Of a DNA stretch of 64,000 nucleotides, positions 11,968 through 21,949 are shown piece after piece. Source of the stretch: an uncultured Flavobacteriales bacterium. GTDB lineage: Bacteria > Bacteroidota > Bacteroidia > Flavobacteriales_D > Parvicellaceae. The first letter of the stretch is position 1; each line of letters begins with the position of its first letter. The stretch covers positions 434,001 through 498,000 of the forward strand of contig CALSRM010000001.1 in NCBI GenBank assembly GCA_943788755.1, in the 5' to 3' direction. The translations under genes were made by a program, and so were the position numbers. The notes beneath the pieces were generated by a model. The model did no database searches. It was not told the origin of the DNA and saw only the letters and a list, made by a program, of their open reading frames with translations.

Positions 11968-13582
11968 TTAAACTGTCGCTTTCACCTTAGGTGCAGCATC
12001 CATAATCTCCTCATTTGCATTACTAGCAAATTGCTCGAAATTTTTAACGAATTGCTCAGCAAGGTTATTAGCTTTTTCATCGTATGCAGCTTTATCTTCC
12101 CAAGTGTTTTTTGGGCTTAAAATTTCAGCTGGAACGTTAGGACAAGTATCTGGCATTTTTAACCCGAATACTTCGTGTGTTGTGTAGTCTACATTGTTTA
12201 ATTCACCCGATAAAGCAGAAGTAATCATTGCTCTGGTGTGTTTTAAACTCATTCTTTCACCTATTCCGTAAGCTCCACCTGTCCAACCGGTGTTAATTAA
12301 CCAAACATTAACATTGTTTTCTGTCATTTTATTACCCAACATTTCAGCGTACTTTGTAGGATGTAATGGTAAAAACGGTGCCCCGAAACAAGCAGAAAAA
12401 GCAGTTACAGGCTCTGTGATTCCAGCTTCTGTTCCGGCAACCTTAGCGGTATAACCAGAAATAAAGTGATACATAGCTTGCCCTTTTGTTAATTTAGATA
12501 TTGGAGGTAATACACCAAAAGCATCTGCAGTTAAGAAGAAGATGTTTTTTGGTGTTGTTCCTTTACTTCCAGGAGCAATATTGTCAATGTGATGAATCGG
12601 ATAACTTACTCGAGTGTTTTCTGTTTTCGATTTATCTTCAAAATCAACATTAGATGTATCTGCATGAAAATTGATGTTTTCAAGGATTGATCCAAATTTA
12701 ATAGCATCCCAAATTTGTGGTTCTTTTTCTTTGGTTAAGTCAATACATTTAGCATAACAACCACCTTCAAAGTTAAATACTGAACTGTCAGCCCAACCAT
12801 GTTCATCATCTCCAATCAATTGTCTGTCTGGATCAGCAGATAAAGTAGTTTTACCTGTTCCAGATAAACCAAAGAATACTGCAGTATCACCGTCTTTACC
12901 AATGTTTAGCAGAGCAATGCATTGATAAGGTATCTTTTTCGTGTGGTAAAATAAAGTTCAATACAGAGAATATTCCTTTTTTGATTTCTCCAGTATAACC
13001 TGTTCCACCAATTAATATCATTTTTTTGGTAAAGTTGATTGATGCAAAATTGTGCTGACGCGTACCATCAGTTTCAGGATTAGCATACAATCCAGGAGCA
13101 CACAGAATCGTCCATTCAGCATCAAAATTCTTTAACTCTTCCATTTCTGGACGTAAGAACATGTTGTAAGCAAATTGATTCGACCAAGGAAACTCAGTAA
13201 TAACGCGTAAGTTTAATCTGTAATTTTCGTCTGCACAAGCGTAGGCATCTCTTACATAAACATCTCTTTGTTGTAAGTAAGAAGTAACTTTATCATACAA
13301 TTTATCGAAATGATCTGGAGTCATTTTAATATTGATGTCTCCCCACCAAACAGCTTCTTCTGTTTTTTCATCGCAAACGATAAACCTGTCTTTCGGTGAT
13401 CTTCCTGTAAATTCACCTGTATCAATGGCTAGTGCTCCATTGTCTGCAAGCACTCCCATTCCTTTTAAAATGGTTTCTTCTACCAATTCCGCAGGTGACA
13501 AATTCCAAAATGCGTTGGCAACATTTCCTAAACCTAGTTCTTTCAAATTAGCAGTTTCAGGTCTTATTCCAAATTCGTTCAT
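11968..13582 (-). pseudogene. pckA: phosphoenolpyruvate carboxykinase (ATP), broken by one inserted base
   Basis: The enzyme converts oxaloacetate and ATP to PEP for gluconeogenesis. The N-terminal frame (13582 down to 12896, 228 residues) holds GRSPKDRFIV and GGTGYTGEIKKG, then ends after MHCSAKHW. The downstream frame resumes in [14 protein letters not shown] (P-loop) and [10 protein letters not shown] and continues to 11968. Deleting one T from the TTT at 12905-12907 restores [19 protein letters not shown] and a 537-residue protein, the family's normal length. All other conserved motifs are intact, so either the break is recent or it is a sequencing error. A -7 box (13610-13617) and a terminator (11911-11946) flank the gene. 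Confidence 0.9.
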
Positions 13583-13609
13583 ATAATTTTAGTTTCTGTT
13601 TTAGTTTAA

Positions 13610-13617
13610 CAAAACTA
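13610..13617 (-). promoter_or_regulatory. -7 promoter element for pckA inside a small palindrome
   Basis: Minus-strand TAGTTTTG fits TAnnTTTG and lies 27 nt upstream of the pckA ATG. It sits in the dyad TTAGTTT-TGTT-AAACTAA, which could bind a regulator. Confidence 0.4.
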
Positions 13618-13750
13618 AGTCATTTAATTCCTCTTAGCTTTAGCTTTTATGCAGAGTTATCCACAGAATTGATGAATTGTTAATAAACTTACATTATACT
13701 AATTATTGTTAGGATAACTGTTAGTTATTCATTATTCAAATAATCTGAAT

Positions 13751-13758
13751 TACATTTG
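13751..13758 (+). promoter_or_regulatory. -7 promoter element for the GSCFA gene, nearly abutting the start codon
   Basis: TACATTTG (TAnnTTTG) ends 4 nt before the ATG at 13763, predicting a leaderless transcript. Confidence 0.5.
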
Positions 13759-13762
13759 CAGC

Positions 13763-14755
13763 ATGAATTACCGAACTATAGTGGTACCCAAGGATTTCGA
13801 TTTTGAAATATCTCATCAATCAAATTTGTTGTTGTTGGGTTCTTGCTTTAGTGACAATATAGGAAGCAAGCTGGTAGTAAATAAATTCAACACATTGATT
13901 AATCCTTTTGGAATTTTGTTTAACCCGATTTCCATAGTAAATACTTTGAACGATATAATAGATGAAAAAGATGTTGGACTAAGAGATTTACATTTTGAAA
14001 ATGGTTTGTACCATAGTTTTGCACATCATAGTAGTTTTTCAGGTCCAAATAAGGATGAAGTAGTAAATTTGATTAACCAAACTAGGGCAGAAGCGACTCA
14101 ATTTTTGATTAAGACGGATGTGATAATATTCACTGTTGGTAGTTCTTGGGCCTACAGATATAATGATACTGGAGAATTCGTTGCGAATTGTCATAAAGTT
14201 CCAAATAAAAAGTTTACCAAAGAATTATTGGAGGTAAGTTTTATAGTTGAAAAATTGCAAGAGATTATAAATAAATTGCAAGCTATTAATCCTAAATTAA
14301 AAGTAATTTTTACCATTAGTCCAGTCCGTCATTGGAAAGATGGAGCAGAAGAGAATACTTTGAGTAAATCAATTTTAAACGTTGCTATACATCAGCTAGC
14401 TTGCAGTAAATCAATTTATTACTTCCCGGCTTATGAGATGATTATAGATGATTTACGTGATTATCGATTTTACAAGGAGGATATGCTTCATCCCAACAAT
14501 GTTGCCATTGATTATGTCTGGAGTAGATTCGAAAGTGCATTTTTTTCTACTAAGACGATCAAACTAAATAAAGAAATTTTTAAAATAACCCGAGCCAACA
14601 AACATAAACCTTTCAATAGTGCTGGAGATGAGCATCAGCGTTTTTTGAGAATGCAATTGAAAAATATAAATACAATTAAAATGAAGAATCCAATTATAAA
14701 TTTTGACAAGGAAATTGGTTTTTTCGAAAAACAATTAATTGACCCAACTCTTTAA
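13763..14755 (+). CDS. GSCFA domain-containing protein
   Basis: A 330-residue protein with the family signature LLLLGSCFSDNIG near residue 25, followed by NPFGILFNPISI. Further blocks are FTVGSSWAY near 130, FTISPVRHWKDG near 188 and DMLHPNNVAIDYVW near 240. The GSCFA family is related to SGNH/GDSL hydrolases: the Ser of GSCFS and the H of DMLHP would be the catalytic pair. The substrate is unknown. There is no signal peptide, so it is probably cytoplasmic. It is divergent from pckA and convergent with the barrel gene at 14771. Confidence 0.88.
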   Translation: MNYRTIVVPKDFDFEISHQSNLLLLGSCFSDNIGSKLVVNKFNTLINPFGILFNPISIVNTLNDIIDEKDVGLRDLHFENGLYHSFAHHSSFSGPNKDEVVNLINQTRAEATQFLIKTDVIIFTVGSSWAYRYNDTGEFVANCHKVPNKKFTKELLEVSFIVEKLQEIINKLQAINPKLKVIFTISPVRHWKDGAEENTLSKSILNVAIHQLACSKSIYYFPAYEMIIDDLRDYRFYKEDMLHPNNVAIDYVWSRFESAFFSTKTIKLNKEIFKITRANKHKPFNSAGDEHQRFLRMQLKNINTIKMKNPIINFDKEIGFFEKQLIDPTL

Positions 14756-14770
14756 GTTGTTAAGGATTGT

Positions 14771-15565
14771 TTATCCCCAAATAATTCTAAAAGTTATTCC
14801 ATTGTGAATCCCTCGGGGAGCAAAGTCCTCTTTCATTTTTGTTTTGGTATAGTATAAGCTGTAGGCTAAATCAAAAGTAAAATTATCATTAAACTTATAC
14901 TTAATGCCCAAACCTGTACCTCCTCCAGAGCCAACTCCTCCTGGTAAAATGTTTGGCTTACCTGGAAAAACATGATTAATAAAGTATTGCCTTCCATTTA
15001 CAACAAAATAATTTTTTTCCAGCCTGGTGCTATTTAAGTTTCCAAACAGCGTAAAGTAGGCGTTCATTTTATTTTCATTGTAAAAACTGAATTGTACTCC
15101 TATATTTATATTCATTCTTTTTTCCTCTCCGAAAAGAGGAATCTGCTCATAGGTCGGATCTGGAGACTGATTGTTAGGATCTTCAATAGATACAGTAAAG
15201 AAGTTTTCAAAATCCAATGAACTAAAATTTGCGTCAACATAAATTGTATTGCCTTGACCTAAGTGAATTCCACAATGGCCACCTATATCCAATGCAGGTC
15301 TATATTTCCATTTTTGTGGAAGTTCCACAATAGCATATGGATACTGAAAGTAGTTGTCAAAAATAGGTTTGTTAATCGTATTCGAGAATAAATCTTCAAC
15401 GCCATAGTTTGAAAATGCATCAGCACCTGTATATAATATGGAAGTGTTTTTATTTGCGAAAAACCCGCCCACATTTATGCCAAAAAAAGCAGAACCATTT
15501 TCTTGAGCCGAAATTGAAGAAAATGTAATAATTGAAACGAATAGGAGTAAGACTATTTTTTTCAT
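14771..15565 (-). CDS. outer-membrane beta-barrel protein
   Basis: A 264-residue protein with a clear signal peptide (MKKIVLLLFVSIITFSSISA, cleavage before QE). The body consists of alternating aromatic/polar strands separated by Gly/Asn turns, ending in GITFRIIWG, as expected for an 8-10 strand outer-membrane barrel of the PorT/OMP_b-brl type. No specific function can be read. It starts 4 bp after the E1 stop on the same strand and is probably co-transcribed with it, although no functional link is obvious. Confidence 0.65.
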   Translation of the reverse strand: MKKIVLLLFVSIITFSSISAQENGSAFFGINVGGFFANKNTSILYTGADAFSNYGVEDLFSNTINKPIFDNYFQYPYAIVELPQKWKYRPALDIGGHCGIHLGQGNTIYVDANFSSLDFENFFTVSIEDPNNQSPDPTYEQIPLFGEEKRMNINIGVQFSFYNENKMNAYFTLFGNLNSTRLEKNYFVVNGRQYFINHVFPGKPNILPGGVGSGGGTGLGIKYKFNDNFTFDLAYSLYYTKTKMKEDFAPRGIHNGITFRIIWG

Positions 15566-15569
15566 AGAA

Positions 15570-17573
15570 TTAATAATTAACCAAACTTGCTAATTGCCCT
15601 TTAAATCGGTCCTTTGGTAAGAAGTCTTTTTCTAATGCTGTTGCAAATGGAATCGGAGTATCTAAACTTGCACTTCTAACAACTGGGGCATCTAGATATT
15701 CGAAACATTCTTCGCTAATCATAGCAGAAATATCTCCTCCAATTCCACCGGTTAAACAATCCTCGTGCAGAATAATTGCTCTACCTGTTTTTTTAACAGA
15801 AGTTAAAATAGCTTCTTTGTCTAAAGGAGCAAGCGTACGTAAATCAATTAGGTCAGCCTCAATTTCAGGGTTTTCTGTTAAAGCTTCTAACGCCCAGTGA
15901 ACTCCCATTCCGTAGGTTATGATAGTAACTTGGCTTCCTTCCTTTAGAAGGTTAGCTTTACCTATTTCTATCGTATAATAATCATCATTAACCTCTTCTT
16001 TTATACTTCTGTAAAGTGCCTTGTGTTCGAAAACCATTACGGGATTTGGATCCTCTATCGCAGCAGCTAATAATCCTTTTGCATCTCCAGGAAAAGCTGG
16101 ATAGACAATTTTTAAACCAGGAGTATGGGTAAACCATGCCTCTGTGCTTTGTGAATGAAAGGGTCCGGCACCAACACCTGCTCCAGTTGGCATTCTTATT
16201 ACTACATCAGCATTTTCTTGCCATCTATAATGGAGCTTCGCTAAGTTATTTACTATTTGGTTAAATCCAACCGTTACAAAATCAGAAAACTGCATTTCCA
16301 TAACTGCTTTGTAGCCTTTAATAGAAAGGCCTAAAGCTGCTCCAACAATAGCAGATTCACAAATAGGCGTATTTCTGACTCTCTCTTTTCCAAATTGTTC
16401 TAAAAAACCTTCAGTGATCTTAAAAACACCCCCGTATTCAGCAATGTCCTGTCCCATGATAATTAACTTATCATGTTTCTCCATGGATTGTCTTAATCCG
16501 TCAGAAAGTGCATCTATTAATCTTTTTTCAGTTTTTTCATCTGAAGATGGTGCAATTGGTTTATTGTCGAAATCTGCGAACAATAAGTCATATTCTCTTT
16601 GTGCATCTGCTTGAATTTCTGGAGAAGCATAAGCGATATCCAATCCGTCGTTTATTTGCTTTTTTATGGTAGCTGTTGCTTTTTGAATAAAAGCATCATC
16701 TATAACTCCTTCGTTTTTCAAGAACAATTCAAAATTAGCAACAGGGTCTTTAAGCGCCCATTTATCTTGTATTCCTTCCGGGTAATATTTAGTTCCAGAA
16801 GCTTCCTCATGACCTCTCATTCGATAAGTCATACATTCTACTATAAAAGGACGCGGTTTTTTTGCTATAGAATTTTTTACTTTACGAATGGTTTCATAAA
16901 CATCAATAATGTTGTTTCCATCTACTTGAATGGCTTCCATTCCATATCCAATTCCTTTATCAATAAACTGTTTACATTTAAATTGTTCATTTGAAGGTGT
17001 CGATAATCCCCATTGATTATTCTCAATTATAAAAATCACAGGTAAATCCCAAACAGCAGCAACATTTAAAGCCTCATGAAAATCACCTTCACTTGCTCCT
17101 CCATCACCAGTAAAAGCAACGGTTATCTTTTTATTCTTTTCTAATTTGTTTGCCAAAGCAATACCGTCAGCAATGCTAAGCTGAGGCCCTAGGTGCGATA
17201 TCATTCCTACAATATGATCAGCTTTTGAACCAAAATGAAATGATCGATCATGCCCTTTTGTGTAGCCATTTTCTTTTCCTTGAAATTGCATAAACAAGCG
17301 ATCTAATGGAAGGTTTCGACTTGTAAAAACACCCAAGTTTCTATGCATAGGGAGCATAAACTCATCTTGATCTAAAGCTAATCCAACACCCATCGAGATA
17401 GCTTCTTGTCCAATTCCAGAAAACCACTTTGAGATTTTACCTTGCCGTAACAAGATCAACATTTTTTCTTCAATTAGTCTAGGCAGAAGAATTGATTCAT
17501 AAAAAGATTTTAACTCGTTATCTGATAAAGAATCACGATTATATTTTAGTTTTAACTTTTCTAATGTTTCCAT
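15570..17573 (-). CDS. 2-oxoacid dehydrogenase E1, alpha and beta subunits fused
   Basis: A 667-residue fusion of the two thiamine-diphosphate-dependent E1 subunits. The alpha half (about 1-330) has the TPP motif VAFTGDGGASEGDFHEALN and the RMRGHEEASG loop. The beta half (about 345-667) begins RLIDALSDGLRQSM and has MGQDIAEYGGVF, NTPICESAIVGAALG and MPTGAGVGAGPFHSQS. E1 decarboxylates a 2-oxoacid and passes the acyl group to the lipoyl domain of E2. Fusion is common in Bacteroidota and fits the branched-chain enzyme better than pyruvate dehydrogenase, but substrate preference is an inference. No E2 or E3 gene lies nearby. A -7 box is at 17593-17600. Confidence 0.9.
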   Translation of the reverse strand: METLEKLKLKYNRDSLSDNELKSFYESILLPRLIEEKMLILLRQGKISKWFSGIGQEAISMGVGLALDQDEFMLPMHRNLGVFTSRNLPLDRLFMQFQGKENGYTKGHDRSFHFGSKADHIVGMISHLGPQLSIADGIALANKLEKNKKITVAFTGDGGASEGDFHEALNVAAVWDLPVIFIIENNQWGLSTPSNEQFKCKQFIDKGIGYGMEAIQVDGNNIIDVYETIRKVKNSIAKKPRPFIVECMTYRMRGHEEASGTKYYPEGIQDKWALKDPVANFELFLKNEGVIDDAFIQKATATIKKQINDGLDIAYASPEIQADAQREYDLLFADFDNKPIAPSSDEKTEKRLIDALSDGLRQSMEKHDKLIIMGQDIAEYGGVFKITEGFLEQFGKERVRNTPICESAIVGAALGLSIKGYKAVMEMQFSDFVTVGFNQIVNNLAKLHYRWQENADVVIRMPTGAGVGAGPFHSQSTEAWFTHTPGLKIVYPAFPGDAKGLLAAAIEDPNPVMVFEHKALYRSIKEEVNDDYYTIEIGKANLLKEGSQVTIITYGMGVHWALEALTENPEIEADLIDLRTLAPLDKEAILTSVKKTGRAIILHEDCLTGGIGGDISAMISEECFEYLDAPVVRSASLDTPIPFATALEKDFLPKDRFKGQLASLVNY

Positions 17574-17592
17574 TTATTTCTGTTTGGAGCAT

Positions 17593-17600
17593 CAAATGTA
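17593..17600 (-). promoter_or_regulatory. -7 promoter element for the E1 gene
   Basis: Minus-strand TACATTTG (TAnnTTTG), 19 nt upstream of the E1 start codon. Confidence 0.4.
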
Positions 17601-17799
17601 TGGATTTGCAAATTTTACACTACTAAAATTTTAGGTTAATTTTTGAACCATTTTTAGAATTAAATAGGATAGCTATATTTATTACAACCATTTCATTTAC
17701 TCTTAAATGTATATAATCTATGTTTTATGTCATTGTAAAACTATGTAAATCAAATTATTGCGGGTATTAATATCTTGTGTAGTATGCCAGTTTTTGCGT

Positions 17800-18212
17800 C
17801 TCATATTGTTTGAAGAGACATTTTAGTGCAATGGATTGCAGCTAATGATTATATCATAAAAGTTCAAGTTTATAGAGGTAATGTTAATGGACAGCTTACT
17901 ATCCCTAAAAGTCTTGATATTGATGTATATCAGATAGGAACAAATATTCAATAATTATCAGTTACTATTGCGCTAACTACTTCTTCAATTGTCACCTTGG
18001 GAAATCATTGTTATTAGCCAGATCCAAATGTTGTAAGTTTCTCAGACCCCTATTTTATGCGGAACGGAACAAACAAAGGAGGCGCTGAATACGCAGAAGA
18101 AGCATATGTTGTTATAATTTATGGAACATATGGAAGTACTTATCATCTAACTACAATAGAAGTAATTCCAAACATTGTTATTAATGAATATACATTAAAG
18201 TTATTTAGATAA
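17800..18212 (+). pseudogene. decayed coding remnant, origin not recognised
   Basis: This gap between E1 and bshA has no full gene, but two short open stretches read like real protein. One, ending at the TAA near 17952, includes QWIAANDYIIKVQVYRGN and LTIPKSLDIDVYQIGTN. The other, in a different frame from an ATG at 18057 to TAA at 18212 (51 residues), includes MRNGTNKGGAEYAEEAYVV and NIVINEYTLKLF. No homology is recognised. The second stretch overlaps the last 12 bp of bshA in the convergent direction. It is best read as a truncated, frameshifted gene remnant. Bases 17601-17800 hold nothing that can be identified. Confidence 0.3.
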
Positions 18213-19331
18213 CTCAATCGTTTTTCTATAAAGATTTTCGTAAAGTGGAAGTATTTGATTAATATCAAATTCTTTCGCTTTTTTTCTTGCTGCTTTTTTG
18301 AATTGATTAAGTCTTTCTTCAGATTCTAAAATAAATAAAGCATGTTTCACCATTCCGTCAATATCTCCAACGTTTGTTAAGCACCCGCTTTCTCCATGAG
18401 TAACTACTTCGGGTAATCCTCCGGTATTTGACGCAATGACCGGAACTCCAGATGCCATAGCTTCTAATGCGGCTAAACCAAAGCTTTCGGTTTCAGAAGG
18501 TAAAAGAAATAAATCAGAAATATTTAGAACCTCTTTTGTAGATTCCATTTGCCCCAGAAACAAGGTGTTGTCCATGCAGTATTTATCTCTGCATAACCTT
18601 TCTAATCTAGGTCTTTCTGGACCATCTCCAACCAATAAAAGTTTACAAGGAATTTTCTCTCTTAATTGATTAAATACTGCTATAACGTCATCAACTCTTT
18701 TTACCTTTCTAAAATTAGAAATATGGGTAATAATGAATTCTCCATTTGGAGCATACCTCTTTTTATATTTTTCATTATTGGGTAAATTATATTCTTTAAG
18801 GCAGATAAAATTTGGAATAACTTCAATTCCATTATTGATAGTAAAATGCTTGTAAGTGTCATTTTTCAAGCTTTCCGAAACTGCTGTTACAGCATTAGAA
18901 TTATTAATCGCAAATGTAATTACTGGTTCAAAAGATGGATCTTTACCAACAAGTGTAATATCCGTTCCATGTAAAGTTGTTATAAAAGGGATATTAATTC
19001 CCTGAGATTTCAGTATTTGTTGTGCCATATAAGCGGCAGATGCATGCGGAATAGCGTAATGTACATGCAGTAAGTCTAATCCTTCAAATTTTACAACATC
19101 AACTAATTTACTTGTAAGTACTTGTTCGTATGGTGTATGCTCAAACAATGGGTATTCTGAAACAGAAACTTGGTGAAAATAAATATTTCCTCTTAATTCA
19201 TTTAACCTTACGGGTTTACTATAAGTAATGAAATGTATTTCATGCCCTTTTTCTGCTAAAGCTTTTCCTAACTCCGTTGCTACAACACCACTTCCTCCAA
19301 AAGTTGGATATAAAACTATTCCTATCTTCAT
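18201..19331 (-). CDS. bshA: N-acetyl-alpha-D-glucosaminyl L-malate synthase BshA
   Basis: A 376-residue GT4 glycosyltransferase that joins GlcNAc from UDP-GlcNAc to L-malate, the first step of bacillithiol synthesis in the cytoplasm. Diagnostic BshA features are the start KIGIVLYPTFGGSGVVATEL, the FEHTPYEQVL and LHVHYAIPHASAAY segments, and the C-terminal donor loop PSETESFGLAALEAMASG. Bacillithiol is the usual low-molecular-weight thiol in many Bacteroidota. bshB and bshC are not in the window. It is divergent from the carboxylase gene. A TACCTTCG box and a small dyad (TACAC-TTT-GTGTA, 19337-19349) precede the start. Confidence 0.92.
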   Translation of the reverse strand: MKIGIVLYPTFGGSGVVATELGKALAEKGHEIHFITYSKPVRLNELRGNIYFHQVSVSEYPLFEHTPYEQVLTSKLVDVVKFEGLDLLHVHYAIPHASAAYMAQQILKSQGINIPFITTLHGTDITLVGKDPSFEPVITFAINNSNAVTAVSESLKNDTYKHFTINNGIEVIPNFICLKEYNLPNNEKYKKRYAPNGEFIITHISNFRKVKRVDDVIAVFNQLREKIPCKLLLVGDGPERPRLERLCRDKYCMDNTLFLGQMESTKEVLNISDLFLLPSETESFGLAALEAMASGVPVIASNTGGLPEVVTHGESGCLTNVGDIDGMVKHALFILESEERLNQFKKAARKKAKEFDINQILPLYENLYRKTIELSK

Positions 19332-19414
19332 CTTTCTACACTTTGTGTAAGCGAAGGTATGTAATTATATGGAAAGGATTTTGTCAGAAATTTCACAATC
19401 TATGATTCCTTTCT

Positions 19415-19422
19415 TATCTTCG
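19415..19422 (+). promoter_or_regulatory. -7-like element upstream of the carboxylase gene
   Basis: TATCTTCG resembles the TAnnTTTG element with one substitution (TTCG), 34 nt before the ATG at 19457. There is no correctly spaced TTG, so this is a weak call. Confidence 0.3.
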
Positions 19423-19456
19423 TGCCAATAGCTACTAGAACTATTGAAAATGTATT

Positions 19457-21115
19457 ATGGCAACAGAAGAAACTAAAATGAAGAAGCAAGATTTAAAATT
19501 CAATAAGAATGAAGATACTATGAAATTAAAACTTTCTGCACTTCAGCTAAAAATTGACAAAATTCATTTAGGGGGTGGAGAGAAAAAGATTAAAAAACAT
19601 CATTCAAAAGGGAAGTTAACAGCAAGGGAAAGAATAGCGTTTTTATTGGATAAAGATACTGACTATGTGGAAATGGGAGAATTTGCAGGATACGGAATGT
19701 ACGAGCAATATGGTGGATGCCCAAGTGGAGGGGTAGTTATAGTAATAGGTTATGTAAGTGGAAAACAATGTGTAGTGGTTGCAAATGACGCAACTGTTAA
19801 AGCTGGCGCATGGTTTCCTATTACAGGAAAAAAAAATCTAAGAGCGCAAGAAATTTCTATAGAGAATAAATTGCCAATTATATATTTAGTCGATAGTGCA
19901 GGGGTTTTCTTACCAATGCAAGACGAAATATTTCCAGACAAAGAGCACTTTGGTAGAATATTTAGAAATAATGCTATTATGAGTTCTATGGGAATTACGC
20001 AAATAGCTGCTGTAATGGGCAGTTGTGTTGCAGGTGGGGCTTATTTGCCAATAATGAGTGATGAATCATTGATAGTTGATAAAACAGGTAGTATTTTCTT
20101 GGCAGGATCCTATTTGGTAAAAGCTGCAGTAGGAGAAGTTATTGATAATGAGGCCTTAGGAGGTGCAACTACGCATACTGAAATAAGCGGAGTATGTGAT
20201 TACAACAGTCCAGATGATAAATCATGTTTAACAACAATTCAGGAAATTATTGATAAAATTGGGGCACATGAATCCGCTGGATTTGATAGAAAGAAAAGTC
20301 TTGAACCTAAATTAAATCCGAAAGAGATTTATGGAATTTTCCCAAAGGAAAGAACAACTCCTTACGAGACGAGAGATATTATTAAACGTTTAGTTGATAA
20401 TTCTGAATTTACGGAATACAAATCTGGTTATGGAAAAACAATTGTTTGTGGGTACGCTCGAATAGATGGCTGGTCTGTTGGAATTGTAGCAAATCAGCGT
20501 GAGCTTATAAAAACTAAAAAAGGGGAAATGCAATTTGGTGGTGTTATCTACAGTGATAGTGCTGATAAAACAGCTCGTTTTATTATGAATTGTAATCAAA
20601 AGAAGGTTCCGCTAGTCTTTCTTCAAGATGTAACCGGGTTTATGGTTGGTTCTCGTTCTGAACATGGTGGAATAATCAAGGATGGAGCTAAATTGGTGAG
20701 TGCAATGGCTAATTCAGTTGTTCCGAAATTTACCATTGTAATGGGGAATTCTTATGGTGCAGGAAATTACGCAATGTGCGGAAAGGCTTATGACCCTAGA
20801 TTGATTGTTGGATGGCCAACAGCTCAAGTTGCGGTAATGGGTGGTTCCCAAGCAGCAAAAGTGCTATTGCAGATTGAAGTGGCTAGTTTAAAAGCCAAAG
20901 GAGAAGAAATAACAGCTGATAGGGAGAAAGAAATGTTTGATTCTGTTAAGGCCCGATATGATGAGCAGACTACGCCGGAATATGCAGCATCAAGACTTTG
21001 GTTAGATGCGATAATAGATCCGCTAGAAACACGTAAATGGATTTCAATGGGTATTGAAGCTGCCGACCATTCGCCAATTGAAAAACCGTACAATGTTGGA
21101 GTCATACAAACTTAA
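19457..21115 (+). CDS. acyl-CoA carboxylase beta (carboxyltransferase) subunit
   Basis: A 552-residue carboxyltransferase that moves CO2 from carboxybiotin to an acyl-CoA. The N-terminal half has KLTARERIAFLLDKDTDYVEMG and the oxyanion-type GSCVAGGAYLPIMSDE segment. The C-terminal half has PLVFLQDVTGFMVG and MGNSYGAGNYAMCGKAYDP. The layout and length best fit the methylcrotonoyl-CoA carboxylase beta subunit of leucine breakdown. A propionyl-CoA or broad acyl-CoA carboxylase is the alternative. The biotin-carrying alpha subunit is not adjacent. A hairpin at 21128-21151 follows the stop. Confidence 0.88.
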   Translation: MATEETKMKKQDLKFNKNEDTMKLKLSALQLKIDKIHLGGGEKKIKKHHSKGKLTARERIAFLLDKDTDYVEMGEFAGYGMYEQYGGCPSGGVVIVIGYVSGKQCVVVANDATVKAGAWFPITGKKNLRAQEISIENKLPIIYLVDSAGVFLPMQDEIFPDKEHFGRIFRNNAIMSSMGITQIAAVMGSCVAGGAYLPIMSDESLIVDKTGSIFLAGSYLVKAAVGEVIDNEALGGATTHTEISGVCDYNSPDDKSCLTTIQEIIDKIGAHESAGFDRKKSLEPKLNPKEIYGIFPKERTTPYETRDIIKRLVDNSEFTEYKSGYGKTIVCGYARIDGWSVGIVANQRELIKTKKGEMQFGGVIYSDSADKTARFIMNCNQKKVPLVFLQDVTGFMVGSRSEHGGIIKDGAKLVSAMANSVVPKFTIVMGNSYGAGNYAMCGKAYDPRLIVGWPTAQVAVMGGSQAAKVLLQIEVASLKAKGEEITADREKEMFDSVKARYDEQTTPEYAASRLWLDAIIDPLETRKWISMGIEAADHSPIEKPYNVGVIQT

Positions 21116-21127
21116 TTGCAAGAACTA

Positions 21128-21151
21128 GCAGCATAATGATTTTAATGCTGC
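21128..21151 (+). terminator. weak hairpin after the carboxylase gene
   Basis: GCAGCAT and ATGCTGC form a 7-bp stem with a 10-nt loop, 12 nt after the stop. No T-tract follows, so it may be an attenuator or mRNA-end hairpin and not a strong terminator. Confidence 0.3.
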
Positions 21152-21216
21152 ACCTAGTATTCCTTAACTTTCTATAACTATCCAAAAAGATACAATTGAA
21201 TAAATAAATTATACTT

Positions 21217-21942
21217 ATGAATAAAGTAAGAATCTCAATAGTTTTAATGGGTTTATTAGTGGTTCAGTGTTTTGGGCAAGAGGTTAACGAGCATCTATCA
21301 CATAGCAGCTGGGACGCTTTATTGAGTAGTCATGTAACTTCAGAAGGAAAAGTGGATTATGATGGTTTTAAGTCAGATATGTCCAAACTAGATAATTACC
21401 TTAAGCTAATTGGAGATAATGAGGCAGAAACTGGATGGTCGCAAGCAGAAAAAAAAGCATTCTGGTTGAATGCATATAACGCTTGGACAATTAAACTCGT
21501 ATTAGAAAGATATCCTGTGAATAGTATAAAAGATGTTTCTACAAAACCGTGGGATAAAAGATTTATCAAGATTGGTGCGAATACACATACCTTGAATGAT
21601 ATTGAAAATAAAATTATTCGAAGACAATTTAAAGATGCAAGAATTCATTTTGCAGTTAATTGTGCAACTATTTCTTGTCCGAAATTAAGCAACAAAGCAT
21701 TTACAGTAAAAAACGTAGAAAAGGAATTAGATAGACTTACTAAAGAATTTTTTAAATCCGAGAATGTTAAATTAGTTGAGAAATCTGCACAATTGTCCAA
21801 AATTTTTGAATGGTATGCTGATGACTTTATCGAAGAAAGTGAATCCGTTCTAAAATTTGTAGAACGATATTCAGGAATGACATTTCATCCCAAAGTAAAA
21901 GTTAGTTACCTGGATTACAGTTGGAAACTGAATAAGCAATAA
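21217..21942 (+). CDS. DUF547 domain-containing secreted protein
   Basis: A 241-residue protein with a signal peptide (RISIVLMGLLVVQCFG, cleaved before QE) and one DUF547 domain. The domain shows WDALLSSHVTSEGKVDYDGF, KKAFWLNAYNAWTIKLVLE and the HFAVNCATISCPKL core, whose Cys residues are conserved in the family. DUF547 has no established reaction. The stop lies 7 bp before the ArsS-type radical SAM gene, so the two are co-transcribed. The periplasmic location and conserved cysteines leave thiol or metal chemistry as an untested possibility. Confidence 0.87.
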   Translation: MNKVRISIVLMGLLVVQCFGQEVNEHLSHSSWDALLSSHVTSEGKVDYDGFKSDMSKLDNYLKLIGDNEAETGWSQAEKKAFWLNAYNAWTIKLVLERYPVNSIKDVSTKPWDKRFIKIGANTHTLNDIENKIIRRQFKDARIHFAVNCATISCPKLSNKAFTVKNVEKELDRLTKEFFKSENVKLVEKSAQLSKIFEWYADDFIEESESVLKFVERYSGMTFHPKVKVSYLDYSWKLNKQ

Positions 21943-21949
21943 GCTATAA

